Positions 41,686-50,821 of a stretch of 64,000 nucleotides of DNA are shown here, piece by piece. Each line of letters opens with the position of its first letter. The first letter of the stretch is position 1. The translations under genes and the position numbers were made by a program. The stretch is from Polyangia bacterium (GTDB lineage Bacteria; Myxococcota_A; Polyangia; Nannocystales; Nannocystaceae). The notes beneath the pieces were generated by a model. It worked only from the letters and a program-made list of their open reading frames with translations. It ran no database searches and had not been told where the DNA came from. The stretch is taken from contig JAUIFF010000004.1 of the NCBI GenBank assembly GCA_030429545.1, forward strand, positions 372,001 through 436,000, written 5' to 3'.

Positions 41686-44160
41686 TTAGCGAAGGCCCGA
41701 TTCAAACGCCTGGCGGCGTTGCTTGTGGGTCGCGGGGAGAATGTTCCACAACTTGCGGACGACGCGTTCGAGACTGCGGCGATCCTCGCGGGCCAGGGCA
41801 TCGCGGCCGTCGGCGACCAGGGCATGGGCAGCCGGCAGGTCACGGGCGTTGTCGACTGCGGCGGCAGCCTGTTCAAACAGGCTCGGCCAGGCCTGGGGGT
41901 CGCGGACAAACGCATTAAACCCGAGGTCGTAGGCGAGCCCGACCTGGCGCTCCAACTCGACGGCATCGCGGCGCTCACGGGCCTTGCTGGCAGCCATCGA
42001 GGCGTCGTTGAACAGCCGTTGCTCATGCTCCGAGCCGTACTTTTGTTGCCAGTGGGCGGCCCAGGCCAACTTCCATTTGGCCTCTTCGAGTAGCGCCGGC
42101 CATTGGATTTCGGCATCGAGATCCTCGAGTTGGGCATCGAGTTCGAGCAACATGCGGCGGGCCTTGAGTCCGGCATCGTCGTCGCCACCGCGGGCGGCTT
42201 CGATGTCGCGTCCGACCCCGTCGAGACCGCGGGCCACCGTCTCGACCCGCTGGCGAAAGTCACCGTCTTGGTGGTGGCGAAACGCCGCCTTGCGCAACTC
42301 CTGCAGGCGATTACCCGAGCGTTGGTAGGTGGCTTCGAGGACATCTACCGAAGCCTCGGGCACCAACAGGTGGGCGACCTCGTCAAACACCTGGTCGCTG
42401 TCGGCGAGCAGGGCCCGGGCAGTCAGGTTGCCACCGCGGTCGAGTTCGAGGGTGACATCGACAGCACTGCCGGCCGGCACCGTGGTTTTGAGGCCGGTGC
42501 CGGGAATCTCCAGGGTGCCGACCAATCGACAAAGATGGGCCCGGTCAAACTCACCCTGGACAATGGGAATCTTGAGTAGGCAAGTATCGCTGCCGCGGGC
42601 GACGGTCTCGACCGTGTGGTGGCGAAAGGTTCGGCGTGCCGGCAGCGGCTCACCCCGGTCAAAGTAGACCTGCACCCGGTCGCTGGCGAGGGCAATGCCA
42701 ATTCGCCGCGACAGCGGAGGGTCGCTCAGCGACATTCCCTGGACGATCGTCAGCGTGGGCGGATCGACAACCACCGGATTGCCGGCCTCGTCCTTGGCCG
42801 CAATCGTAAAGATGTTGGAGCGCCGGGCGATGAGTTCTACGCCGACGATAAACCCGGCTTCTTGGTTGAGTGAGACCCACGCGCTTTCCCAGTTGTTGTC
42901 GTTGCGCGAGAGCTTGATCTGTGTAGGTGCACCCTGTTCGTCGGCCCGCATCACCCGACCGACAACATGGGGTTTGAGGTCGGCCGATACCGCCGGGTGT
43001 CGCAGCCACAGGCGGTGGGCCGAGGCCGGAGCCGGGGCCTTGGGCCGGGCATCGAGATTGGCCGAGGCGGCAAACAGGGCGGCACCACGGGCAACCAGGG
43101 TCATGGGGTCGTAGCCGCGGGCGAGCTCGATGCCGAGGGCTTTTTCGATGTATTTTTTGAGGGCGGGCATGGCCGCCGGGCCACCCACGAGCACCAGTCG
43201 CTCGACCTCGTTGGCGCGCACGCGGTTGGCCGCGAGCAGCCGCTGGCAGACATCGACCGTGCGGGCAAACACCGGCTCACATATGGCTTCGAGGTCAGCT
43301 TGGGTAATCTGCAATTCGAGGTGCCGAGCACCGTCCGGGTGGGGGATCAGGTCGGGGCAGACCACGCTGGCTTCGCTCACCTGCGACAGTTCGATTTTGG
43401 CGTCCTCAAGAGCGCGCTTGAGTTTGCCCAGTATGGGTGTATGTGCACTATTTGCCCGCGACAGCACCACGCCGTGTTCGCGCTCGATCTGCTCACATGC
43501 CCACTGCACCAGGGCCCAGTCAAGATCGCGGCCGCCCAAAAAGTTGTCGCCATCGTGGCCGACGACATCGACAAAACCGTCGCGCGCCGCCAGTAGCGAA
43601 ACATCAAAGGTGCCGCCACCGAGGTCGTAGACCAGCCAATGGCCGTGGCTGTGGTCGGCTCGAAACCCGGCTGCGAGGGCCGAGGCGACCGGCTCTTGCA
43701 ACATCTCGACTTCGGTAAAACCGGCCAAGCGGGCAGCCTCGCGGGTGGCGGCGATCTGCGGAAGTTCAAATAGGGCCGGCACGGTGATCACCGCACGGTC
43801 GGGCGCGACACCCACTTGGGTTTCGATGTCGCGTCGCAACGCCCGGAGAAGTTCGGCCGCGAGTTCCTCCGGGCGACGGGTGTTGCTGGCCACCGTCAGA
43901 CCCTTGCGGGTACCCATCAGTCGCTTGAACTCGCCGCGCACACTGTCGGGGTCGTGGGCCAAAAACTTGCGAGCGCGGTGGCCCACACTGATCCGCCCAG
44001 AGCCGTCGATCCGTACCAGCGAAGGTGTCAACGCAGTGCCGGTAGCATTGCGCACCGGCGTGACTTGTTCGCCGTCGAACACCGCCGCCGATGAGTTGGT
44101 GGTTCCCAGATCGATCCCGACATAAATTGGCCCTGATTCGTGCACGACGAAACTCCCCAC
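41686..44160 (-). CDS. DnaK/Hsp70-family protein with extended C-terminus
   Basis: An 824-residue protein starting at GTG. The actin-like ATPase domain is intact: YVGIDLGTTNSSAAVFDG near residue 13, VYDLGGGTFDVSLL near 195, and LVLVGGPAAMPALKKYIEKAL near 335. Unlike DnaK, the region after 390 is not a standard substrate-binding domain. It contains a beta-rich stretch (VGRVMRADEQGAPTQIKL, PARRTFRHHTVETVARG) and a long helical C-terminus (residues 610-824) rich in Arg, Ala and Gln. The usual acidic EEVD-like tail is missing. It heads an operon with a J-like protein and a membrane protein, so it is a specialised Hsp70 rather than the housekeeping one. Confidence 0.88.
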   Translation of the reverse strand: MGSFVVHESGPIYVGIDLGTTNSSAAVFDGEQVTPVRNATGTALTPSLVRIDGSGRISVGHRARKFLAHDPDSVRGEFKRLMGTRKGLTVASNTRRPEELAAELLRALRRDIETQVGVAPDRAVITVPALFELPQIAATREAARLAGFTEVEMLQEPVASALAAGFRADHSHGHWLVYDLGGGTFDVSLLAARDGFVDVVGHDGDNFLGGRDLDWALVQWACEQIEREHGVVLSRANSAHTPILGKLKRALEDAKIELSQVSEASVVCPDLIPHPDGARHLELQITQADLEAICEPVFARTVDVCQRLLAANRVRANEVERLVLVGGPAAMPALKKYIEKALGIELARGYDPMTLVARGAALFAASANLDARPKAPAPASAHRLWLRHPAVSADLKPHVVGRVMRADEQGAPTQIKLSRNDNNWESAWVSLNQEAGFIVGVELIARRSNIFTIAAKDEAGNPVVVDPPTLTIVQGMSLSDPPLSRRIGIALASDRVQVYFDRGEPLPARRTFRHHTVETVARGSDTCLLKIPIVQGEFDRAHLCRLVGTLEIPGTGLKTTVPAGSAVDVTLELDRGGNLTARALLADSDQVFDEVAHLLVPEASVDVLEATYQRSGNRLQELRKAAFRHHQDGDFRQRVETVARGLDGVGRDIEAARGGDDDAGLKARRMLLELDAQLEDLDAEIQWPALLEEAKWKLAWAAHWQQKYGSEHEQRLFNDASMAASKARERRDAVELERQVGLAYDLGFNAFVRDPQAWPSLFEQAAAAVDNARDLPAAHALVADGRDALAREDRRSLERVVRKLWNILPATHKQRRQAFESGLR

Positions 44161-44314
44161 GCAGTTGCTTTGGTCCTACGATCGGTTTACGGAACGCTTG
44201 CAGGAAATGTTCCCGGGTAGCCAACAACAATGCAATTCGCGGTTGTCGGGGATTTAAACTGCAAGCTTTGCTTGGCGACTGGTCACTGATCTTGCCAGTT
44301 TTTGCCCACCAAGT

Positions 44315-45361
44315 TCAATTGCGGAGGTCGGTCGGTACGGGCGGATGCGGCCCGTTTTTGATCGGCACAAGCTCGCCATGGCGGCCGTAGGTCACCACCA
44401 CACCGTGGCGCGCGAGTAGCTCGACAAACTGCGGGCCATTCACCAGCTGTAGCCTGGGTTCGTCCTGGGCAGCTTTTTGGGCCTGGTGGGAAAAATCCGA
44501 AGTTGTGACGAGGATGCCAACGCTGTAGCGGCGCCGCGCCAGCACACCGATCAACTCGTCGACAATTCGCCGGCCGATGGGTCGCTGATAGCGTTTGACC
44601 TGCACGGCGACCGATGAGCGATGCTCCCACTGGTCGATCCGCACGGCCTCGACATCGACACCGCCGTCGCCACTTCCACCCTTGACGGTGACATCGAGAT
44701 AGCCCATGGCCTGCATCAGCTCCCCGGTCAGGTGTTCAAAGGCGGTGGGGTCGATCGCACAGAGCCACTCCAAAGCTGTCTGTTTGGCCAGGGCGTTGTG
44801 ATGGGCGATCAGTTTGGTCAACCGCGGTGTCAGATTGGGTAGCTCGAGTTTGGTCGCCGGCCGTGGGGTTTTGCCGTCGAGGTAGCGACGCCACAGCAAC
44901 AGCGTGCGAGCGCGACGAAGAGCTGTCGAAGGGGCCAGGTTACAGGTCGAGAGGATTTGCTCGGCACAGGCCTCGGCCGTGGGTTCAAACCCGCGAAACA
45001 GCGGGGCGAGATAGGCCAGTGGACCCTGCTCGATCGCCCGGCGAAACACCGCGCGTTCGGCCTCCGAGCCCTCGGCCGTTGCCAGCAACCGCAGTCCCGT
45101 GGCGGTCAGTGCCAGTGTCCGATCGGGCTTGATCACAATCAGGCGCAGCAGCTCACAGGCCTGGCGGTAGTAGCTAAAGTGGCGTTGGTCGACGGCCAAA
45201 AATTCGAGCAGGGTCGCCGGGTGGTGGATGCCGTCGCGGACGGCGAGCACGAGGCGGCGGACCTGCGGGAGGCGGTCGGCCTGGGGTACGGCTGCGACCT
45301 CTGGCCCGCCAAACAGTGCCAGTTGACGCCGGGCAACCGTAAGCTGTCGAACACCATTCAC
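44315..45361 (-). CDS. Orphan Mrr-type restriction endonuclease-like protein
   Basis: A 348-residue protein. Residues 20-110 look like a winged-helix region (RRLVLAVRDGIHHPATLLEFL, ALTATGLRLLATAEGS). Residues 205-330 form an Mrr_cat nuclease domain with ALEWLCAIDPTAFEHLTGELMQAMGY, GGSGDGGVDVEAV and VAVQVKRYQRPIG, giving the Asp and QxK catalytic residues of the PD-(D/E)xK fold. Mrr-type enzymes cut modified foreign DNA. No methylase or specificity gene is nearby, consistent with a type IV system, although repair and replication roles exist for this family. A 13-bp palindrome lies 20 bases upstream of the start. Confidence 0.85.
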   Translation of the reverse strand: MNGVRQLTVARRQLALFGGPEVAAVPQADRLPQVRRLVLAVRDGIHHPATLLEFLAVDQRHFSYYRQACELLRLIVIKPDRTLALTATGLRLLATAEGSEAERAVFRRAIEQGPLAYLAPLFRGFEPTAEACAEQILSTCNLAPSTALRRARTLLLWRRYLDGKTPRPATKLELPNLTPRLTKLIAHHNALAKQTALEWLCAIDPTAFEHLTGELMQAMGYLDVTVKGGSGDGGVDVEAVRIDQWEHRSSVAVQVKRYQRPIGRRIVDELIGVLARRRYSVGILVTTSDFSHQAQKAAQDEPRLQLVNGPQFVELLARHGVVVTYGRHGELVPIKNGPHPPVPTDLRN

Positions 45362-45380
45362 CGCGGTTAGCTTGGCACGG

Positions 45381-45436
45381 GGACACGGTGTCCGTCTATT
45401 TAAGTCGCAACGTTCATGTCTTCAAAAACATGTCTC
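45381..45436. promoter_or_regulatory. Palindrome and direct repeats upstream of the Mrr-type gene
   Basis: GGACACGGTGTCC (45381-45393) is a perfect palindrome around a central G, 20 bases before the minus-strand start at 45361. CATGTCT occurs at 45414 and 45429, sharing ACATGTCT with the palindrome at 37105. These are candidate operator sites for the nuclease gene. Confidence 0.45.
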
Positions 45437-45474
45437 TACATGGCCAGTAGCGCGCGAGTGAGCTGAATGCAGCA

Positions 45475-45524
45475 GGCGACCGCGATTTTGCTGGATCGTC
45501 CTGATCCAATCGTTCGCGGTCGCC
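45475..45524 (-). terminator. Long hairpin downstream of the 45.5-46.3 kb gene
   Basis: GGCGACCGCGA (45475-45485) pairs perfectly with TCGCGGTCGCC (45514-45524). An inner GGATC/GATCC hairpin lies in the loop. It sits about 25 bases after the stop of the minus-strand gene, without a U-run, so it may act as a transcript-stabilising or Rho-dependent end. Confidence 0.6.
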
Positions 45525-45548
45525 CGAAACAATGTGTGTATTCACAGA

Positions 45549-46277
45549 TCAGCGGTTAAAACCACCACCGCCGCCACGCTTGATCAGCTCCTTGTCCATG
45601 GCACCGACATGGCCAAAGCCTTCGAGGTGGCGCGTCAGCATCTCGGTCGTGCGCACGTGGGCGTCGATCATCCGGGCATTGTGTTTGAGCGTGGCCCCGA
45701 GGTTTTGAATGAGCTCGCGGGGGACAACATCAGCTGGGCTCGGCAGGGAGTTGCTGCCCGGAGCCGCGAGCTCGTCCCACGGGTAGTCTTCGGGGTTGGT
45801 GTCCTGGCCCCCGGGCGGCACGATCACCAGATCCTCCGGCGGCTCATCGTCGTCGGCATCATCCTTGGATGTGGTCGACGTGCCAGTGAGCGAATCAGGG
45901 TCGCACACCCGAAGGTCAATCGGCCCGATCGAGGTGCCACCGGTGGCGATGCGAAAGGCGAACCGAATTTCACTTGTATGTGCAGTAGCAGCAGAGCTCG
46001 ATTGAAACTCGCCGTTACCGATATACTGCCAGGGACGCCCCGACCGTGCCTCAGAAACAGTGACAGACGTTCGCACGCCAGCAACCGAAACCCGGGCAAT
46101 AAAGCTTTGGTAGGTATCCCAGTCGGCCGGATCGCCGTAGCTCAATTTGTACACACCCGACTTGGAGGGGATTGGGCTCCATGTACCAGCTGCAGTTAGA
46201 TAGTTGACACTGGCGACCGAAGTGGTGCCGTTTCTCGAGCTGAGATTGACGCGAATTTTGAGGTAGTTGGTAGGCAT
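45549..46277 (-). CDS. Protein of unknown function
   Basis: A 242-residue protein with no signal peptide and no recognised family. Residues 1-120 are beta-rich (YLKIRVNLSSRNGTTSVASV, GVYKLSYGDPADWDTYQSFI, IRFAFRIATGGTSIGPIDLRV). A disordered acidic Asp/Glu/Pro stretch (TSKDDADDDEPPEDL) follows, then a helical C-terminus (ELIQNLGATLKHNARMIDAHVRTTEMLTRHLEGFGH) ending in GGGGGFNR. The helical tail may be a coiled-coil oligomerisation region. It lies 34 bases after the stop of the large kinase-TPR gene in the same direction and may share its transcript. Confidence 0.7.
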   Translation of the reverse strand: MPTNYLKIRVNLSSRNGTTSVASVNYLTAAGTWSPIPSKSGVYKLSYGDPADWDTYQSFIARVSVAGVRTSVTVSEARSGRPWQYIGNGEFQSSSAATAHTSEIRFAFRIATGGTSIGPIDLRVCDPDSLTGTSTTSKDDADDDEPPEDLVIVPPGGQDTNPEDYPWDELAAPGSNSLPSPADVVPRELIQNLGATLKHNARMIDAHVRTTEMLTRHLEGFGHVGAMDKELIKRGGGGGFNR

Positions 46278-46311
46278 GGATGGTTCCTTTGGCGGCCGAA
46301 TGCCGTTGGGA

Positions 46312-49300
46312 TTACTTGCGCAGATAGTCGCGAATCATGGTGGCATACCGCTGTGAGAAACGATCTTCCCGGGTCTCAAAAAACGCCAGGGCTTGTAAAC
46401 TGAGTTCGCGAACGCGGGGCGATTTTGGATTTCGTTTTCGCAGCGAGCTCGCAAGCAGCCAGCGAACGCGAGCCTGTTCCATTTCCATCCCCGGCGCCGA
46501 TGTGACCTCGAGTGCGGCATCTAAAACCTGGACGGCCTCCTCATACTGCTGGAGTTTGTCATAGGCCCGACCGCGGCTGCGCAGCAGGGACGCGTGCAAC
46601 GTCGCTGGGGTGGCGTCACTTAGGGTGATCTGTGCCAGGGCCCTGTCGGTGATGTCGATTACGCGCGTGTGCTGATGTGCCTTGAGGGCGAATGCGGCCT
46701 GACGCTCGGCAACTTCGAGGTGGGCACGATGTAGTGGTGGTGCGGACTGAAGTTGTCGGCTCGCTTCCTCGAGGGTCGCGAGGGCCTCCACGTAATTGCC
46801 CCCAGATGCCTGGGCAGCGGCGAGGCTGTAATAAATCGCCAGCACATCCGATGGGCTCAGCGGGGTGGCGTGCAGCTGCACCGAGGCAATCGCCTTGGTA
46901 AATTCGGAGACGGCTGTCGGATGGTCGCCTCGGATGAAGGCCAGGTAGCCAAGTGAGCGATGGAGGTCGCCAAATTTTGGATCATCGTCGGCGTAGATTT
47001 CTCGGTACGTCGCGGTGACACGGTCAAAAATTTCCTGTGCGCGTACAATTTCTTTGCGCTCGGTTTCGATATCGCCGATGGAGTGCAAGGTCGCGGCAAC
47101 CAGGGGATGGCTCGCGCCGTAGGTCTGTTCACCGATTTCGCGGGCGGTATGTGCATGGGCCAGTGCACGTTCGTGCTCGCCGGTTCGTGTGTATACATTA
47201 GCGAGGTTGTTGTGCGACGAGGCCACCCGCACGCGATTGCTCGCCTGCTCGGCCGTCCGCAGTTCGAGTGCACGGGTGTGTTGTTCGAGGGCCTCGGCGT
47301 GGCGCCCCTGCTTCGACAGGATTTGCCCGCGCAGTTCGTGGATGGCCGACTCCATCCACGAGCCTGAGAGGTTGGCTCGGGCGAGCTTGTAGGTTGCCAA
47401 CTCGAGCAGGGCAAAGGCCGTCTCGAATTGCTGCGGTTGCGCGCTCGTCAGGCGGGCGCGCTCGATCAGTGCACGTACAGCCAGGGTGTCGAGCCCGTGT
47501 TGTTCGGCGACTTCAAGGCTCGTTTGGGCGGCGGCCGTCGCCAGCTCAACGTGATTTTCGAGCCGCTCAACCCGGGCCTGGAGAAGCAGGGCCAGGCCGT
47601 ATGTCGGTGCATATTCAAGTTCCTTACTACGGCGGACCAACTCCAGCGCCTGACTGCTCAGGCCCTGGCGCTTGCCAAAGATCACCTCGAGGTGCAGGCG
47701 GGCGATCGCATCGTCGAGGGCGCGGACCGCTTCCCGTTGTTCGGGTTGGGGGGCGACTGGAAGGTTGGCGATTTGGCTGAGGGCGCATTGACCCGGATCT
47801 GCCAGTTGGTCGAGCCCTTCAACAGCGTGGACAATCGCCGCCGGATCGTCCCGCCGCAGGAAGTCGAGCAGGGCCGAAAGTTGGTCGAGGCGCTCAGACA
47901 GGCACAGTTGTTGGCGGGCAATCGTCTGTTGGAGTTCGGAGGACTGGGCCTGGGTTTTTGCCAGGCAAACGTCGTGGGCCTGGGTTTGCCAGCGCTGCGA
48001 AAATTGGTCGAGTTCACGCTCGACTGTGGTCCACGAAGAGTCGGCAAAGGCGAGTGCCGACTGCTCAAACTTGGTTGCCAGGGACCGCTGTATTGAATTT
48101 CCCCAGACTTCCGATATTGGTATATGAGCATTTTTGCAGGGGCGCTGCTGGTTTTGCCACAACACCAGGCCGGCGGCCACCAGCAGCGGAATGCATGCAA
48201 GTGCAACAATCCACCGCCGGCGTGCACGGCGGTGGGGATGGAGCGCTGCGCACAGGTCCTCCATGGTGGCAAACCGGTCGTCGGGTTTGACCGACAGGCC
48301 GCGCAGCAGCACCTGACGCAACCACGCCGGGACATGGGTGTCGCCAGGAGGGGCGTTGACCCGGCCGGCCAAAACCGACGACATCACGGTCATGAGGGTG
48401 TTGCCGGCAAATGGGCGCTCACCATAAAGCGCGGCATACAGGGCGACACACAGGCTAAACTGGTCGCTTTTTGGTGTCGTCGGTTTGTGCAAAAATTGCT
48501 CGGGCGCCATGTAGGCGACCGTGCCGACCAAGCTTCCGGCACGGGTGAGTTTGACAGAAAATGCCGCCTCACTGCTGTTTGTGGTCAGGGGTTGTTGGGC
48601 GGCCGGATCCTCGTGGTCGGCTTGGCCGTGGGCATGTGCCAGCCCAAAGTCGACAACCCGCACACGACCGTCGTCGCCCACGAGAACATTGTCGGGCTTA
48701 AAGTCGCGGTGTACGATTCCGGCGGCGTGGGCCGCCCCAAGTCCTCGTGCAGCCTGTGTGTATACATCGATAATTTCATCGCGGGCGTGTTGGGCTTGCT
48801 CCTCCCACTGCCGCAGGGACATGCCACGGACAAACTCCATGGCGACAAACACCTGGCCGCGGTGGTCCCCAACCTCGTAGACGTGGGCGACATTTGGGTG
48901 GGACAGGCGCGCCATCGCCTGGGCTTCGCGGATCATCCGCAGCCGCGCGTTGCTCGAGGTTTTTGGGCTGCCCTTCACCAGTTTGAGGGCAACCCGGCGA
49001 TCGAGGCGTTCGTCGTAGGCCGAGAACACAATGCCCATGGCCCCCGAACCGAGGACACTCAATATTGCATATGCACCAATGCGAGCAGGGCCGTCCTGGG
49101 GGGCATCGACAAGTAGTTGCTCAGACTGGTCGGCGTGGGCGAGTGTGCGGTGAAATCCCGCGCCGCTTTGTTGTACGCCCGGGTTTTGTTCGCAGTCGGT
49201 GACGGCCAGCGCCTCCGAGCTGGTCATGATGCGTTCGAGGCGATCAGAACTTTCGGACAGGGCCATGTAGGTGTCCGACAGCCGCCCGACATCCGTGACC

Positions 49301-49593
49301 TCGCTCGAAACGGGCATGCGCGTGTCCGAGAGTTCGTGCGAACTCTCGGGGGAAATGTGTGACTGTGAACCCGCCGGCGATTGCAGGTTGGCCATCTGGG
49401 TTTGCGAGAGTTCGCCCGACTGCGCGACCCCGTAGAGATCGGTGCTGACGGCCATTTGGGTTTCGGAGAGGCTGCCGGGTGTTTGCGTCTGTGCCTCGCT
49501 CGTCCGCAGTTTCGACGACTCGTCCAAGGACTGCGATTGTATCAGCTGGGGAGGAAACCGCGCCTTTTGGGTTGTGGACGTTTGTTTATACAT
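46312..49593 (-). CDS. Ser/Thr protein kinase with TPR-repeat C-terminus
   Basis: A 1093-residue protein from the ATG at 49593; an open frame to 49854 overlaps the divergent promoter region and is doubted. The first 140 residues are Ser/Thr/Gln-rich and hold four LS[EDQ]TxM motifs (LSETQMAVS, LSQTQMANL, LSDTRMPVS, LSDTYMALS). The kinase domain has GSGAMGIVFSA, VALKLVK, HRDFKPDNVLV and DFGLAHA. A transmembrane helix (WIVALACIPLLVAAGLVLW) and about 10 TPR units follow (LANVYTRTGEHERALAHAHTARE). Signals probably pass between a TPR-bound partner outside and kinase targets inside. Confidence 0.9.
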   Translation of the reverse strand: MYKQTSTTQKARFPPQLIQSQSLDESSKLRTSEAQTQTPGSLSETQMAVSTDLYGVAQSGELSQTQMANLQSPAGSQSHISPESSHELSDTRMPVSSEVTDVGRLSDTYMALSESSDRLERIMTSSEALAVTDCEQNPGVQQSGAGFHRTLAHADQSEQLLVDAPQDGPARIGAYAILSVLGSGAMGIVFSAYDERLDRRVALKLVKGSPKTSSNARLRMIREAQAMARLSHPNVAHVYEVGDHRGQVFVAMEFVRGMSLRQWEEQAQHARDEIIDVYTQAARGLGAAHAAGIVHRDFKPDNVLVGDDGRVRVVDFGLAHAHGQADHEDPAAQQPLTTNSSEAAFSVKLTRAGSLVGTVAYMAPEQFLHKPTTPKSDQFSLCVALYAALYGERPFAGNTLMTVMSSVLAGRVNAPPGDTHVPAWLRQVLLRGLSVKPDDRFATMEDLCAALHPHRRARRRWIVALACIPLLVAAGLVLWQNQQRPCKNAHIPISEVWGNSIQRSLATKFEQSALAFADSSWTTVERELDQFSQRWQTQAHDVCLAKTQAQSSELQQTIARQQLCLSERLDQLSALLDFLRRDDPAAIVHAVEGLDQLADPGQCALSQIANLPVAPQPEQREAVRALDDAIARLHLEVIFGKRQGLSSQALELVRRSKELEYAPTYGLALLLQARVERLENHVELATAAAQTSLEVAEQHGLDTLAVRALIERARLTSAQPQQFETAFALLELATYKLARANLSGSWMESAIHELRGQILSKQGRHAEALEQHTRALELRTAEQASNRVRVASSHNNLANVYTRTGEHERALAHAHTAREIGEQTYGASHPLVAATLHSIGDIETERKEIVRAQEIFDRVTATYREIYADDDPKFGDLHRSLGYLAFIRGDHPTAVSEFTKAIASVQLHATPLSPSDVLAIYYSLAAAQASGGNYVEALATLEEASRQLQSAPPLHRAHLEVAERQAAFALKAHQHTRVIDITDRALAQITLSDATPATLHASLLRSRGRAYDKLQQYEEAVQVLDAALEVTSAPGMEMEQARVRWLLASSLRKRNPKSPRVRELSLQALAFFETREDRFSQRYATMIRDYLRK

Positions 49594-49879
49594 GTGTCCC
49601 CAACCCGAGTCGGCGCGTGCGCGATGTTGGCACGCAGAGGACATGGCGCCGGGATCGACCGTCCTCATTGGCGTGGACGCAGCCAAAATCAGCGTTTGTT
49701 CACCCCCGGTCGGGTGGCCGGTTTTAGCCATGTGTGGGTGCTCAAGACGGCAAATCCGGGCGATGACAAAACGATGACAATTCATGACGACCCGGTGATT
49801 GAACGACGATAAGGGGTCGGGCACAGTCGCAGCCAAGCCGGGGGCGCCATGCACCGCCGGTTGTTAGCGAGCGACGACC

Positions 49880-50809
49880 ATGGCCCAACAACCCCCGCCG
49901 ATCCCCGAAAAGTTTGCCAACCGACCGCTGCCCGGGCCCCGCACCCGCAGTTACCAATGGCTTGGCACCATCCCGTTGGTACTGGCACATGTCGTCTGCT
50001 TGGGCGCGCTGTGGACCGGTGCCACCTGGCAGGACTGGGCGGTTTGTGTGTTCCTGTACTTCGCCCGCATGTTCGCCGTCACCGGTGCCTACCACCGTTA
50101 CTTCTCGCATCGCACGTTCAAGACCAGTCGGTGGTTTCAGTTTGTCCTCGCATTTTGGGCGCAGACCAGCTCGCAACGCGGCGCCCTGTGGTGGGCGGCC
50201 CATCACCGCGACCATCACAAGTTCTCCGACACGCCGTGGGATGTCCACTCGCCGGTGCGCAAGGGCTTTTGGTACAGCCACATCGGCTGGATCTACGACT
50301 ACAACGAAGACACCAACTACAACCGGGTCCGCGACCTCAGCAAATACCCGGAACTTGTGTGGCTCAACAAATACTGGCTGGTCCCCCCGGTCGCTCTCGG
50401 TTTGCTTGTGTATGCAACAATGGGGCTGTCGGGTCTGCTGGTCGGGTTTTTGCTGAGCACCGTGATTTTGTGGCACGGGACCTTCACCATCAACTCGCTG
50501 GCCCACGTCTGGGGCTCGCGTCGCTACGAGACCACCGACACCAGCCGCAACAACTTCTGGCTGGCGCTTATCACCATGGGTGAGGGGTGGCACAACAACC
50601 ATCACCACCACATGATGTCGACCCGCCAGGGGTTTTATTGGTGGGAGATCGATATGACCTACTACATCCTCAAGGCCATGAGCTGGGTCGGACTTGTGTG
50701 GGACCTGCGGCCGCCACCGGCCTCGGTCTACGCCCCCCAGGAAAAAGTTGTACAGGCATCGGAGCCGGAGATGTTGCCGGTCGATGCCGAGGTTCAGCCG
50801 GCCGCCTAG
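49880..50809 (+). CDS. Acyl-CoA desaturase (fatty-acid delta-9 desaturase family)
   Basis: A 309-residue integral membrane di-iron enzyme that inserts a double bond into acyl chains and so adjusts membrane fluidity. The three histidine boxes are HRYFSH near residue 73, HRDHHKFSD near 110 and HNNHHHH near 240. Two pairs of hydrophobic helices flank them (GTIPLVLAHVVCLGALW, PPVALGLLVYATMGLSGLLVGF). The C-terminal tail is short and polar, with no fused cytochrome b5. The next gene begins 12 bases after its stop. It is divergent from the kinase-TPR gene. Confidence 0.93.
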   Translation: MAQQPPPIPEKFANRPLPGPRTRSYQWLGTIPLVLAHVVCLGALWTGATWQDWAVCVFLYFARMFAVTGAYHRYFSHRTFKTSRWFQFVLAFWAQTSSQRGALWWAAHHRDHHKFSDTPWDVHSPVRKGFWYSHIGWIYDYNEDTNYNRVRDLSKYPELVWLNKYWLVPPVALGLLVYATMGLSGLLVGFLLSTVILWHGTFTINSLAHVWGSRRYETTDTSRNNFWLALITMGEGWHNNHHHHMMSTRQGFYWWEIDMTYYILKAMSWVGLVWDLRPPPASVYAPQEKVVQASEPEMLPVDAEVQPAA

Positions 50810-50821
50810 CAGGTCCGCTGC

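Noticed and set aside
49594-49854. N-terminal extension of the kinase-TPR protein
   Set aside because: It occupies the divergent promoter region shared with the desaturase and has no conserved-looking sequence; the ATG at 49593 is preferred.
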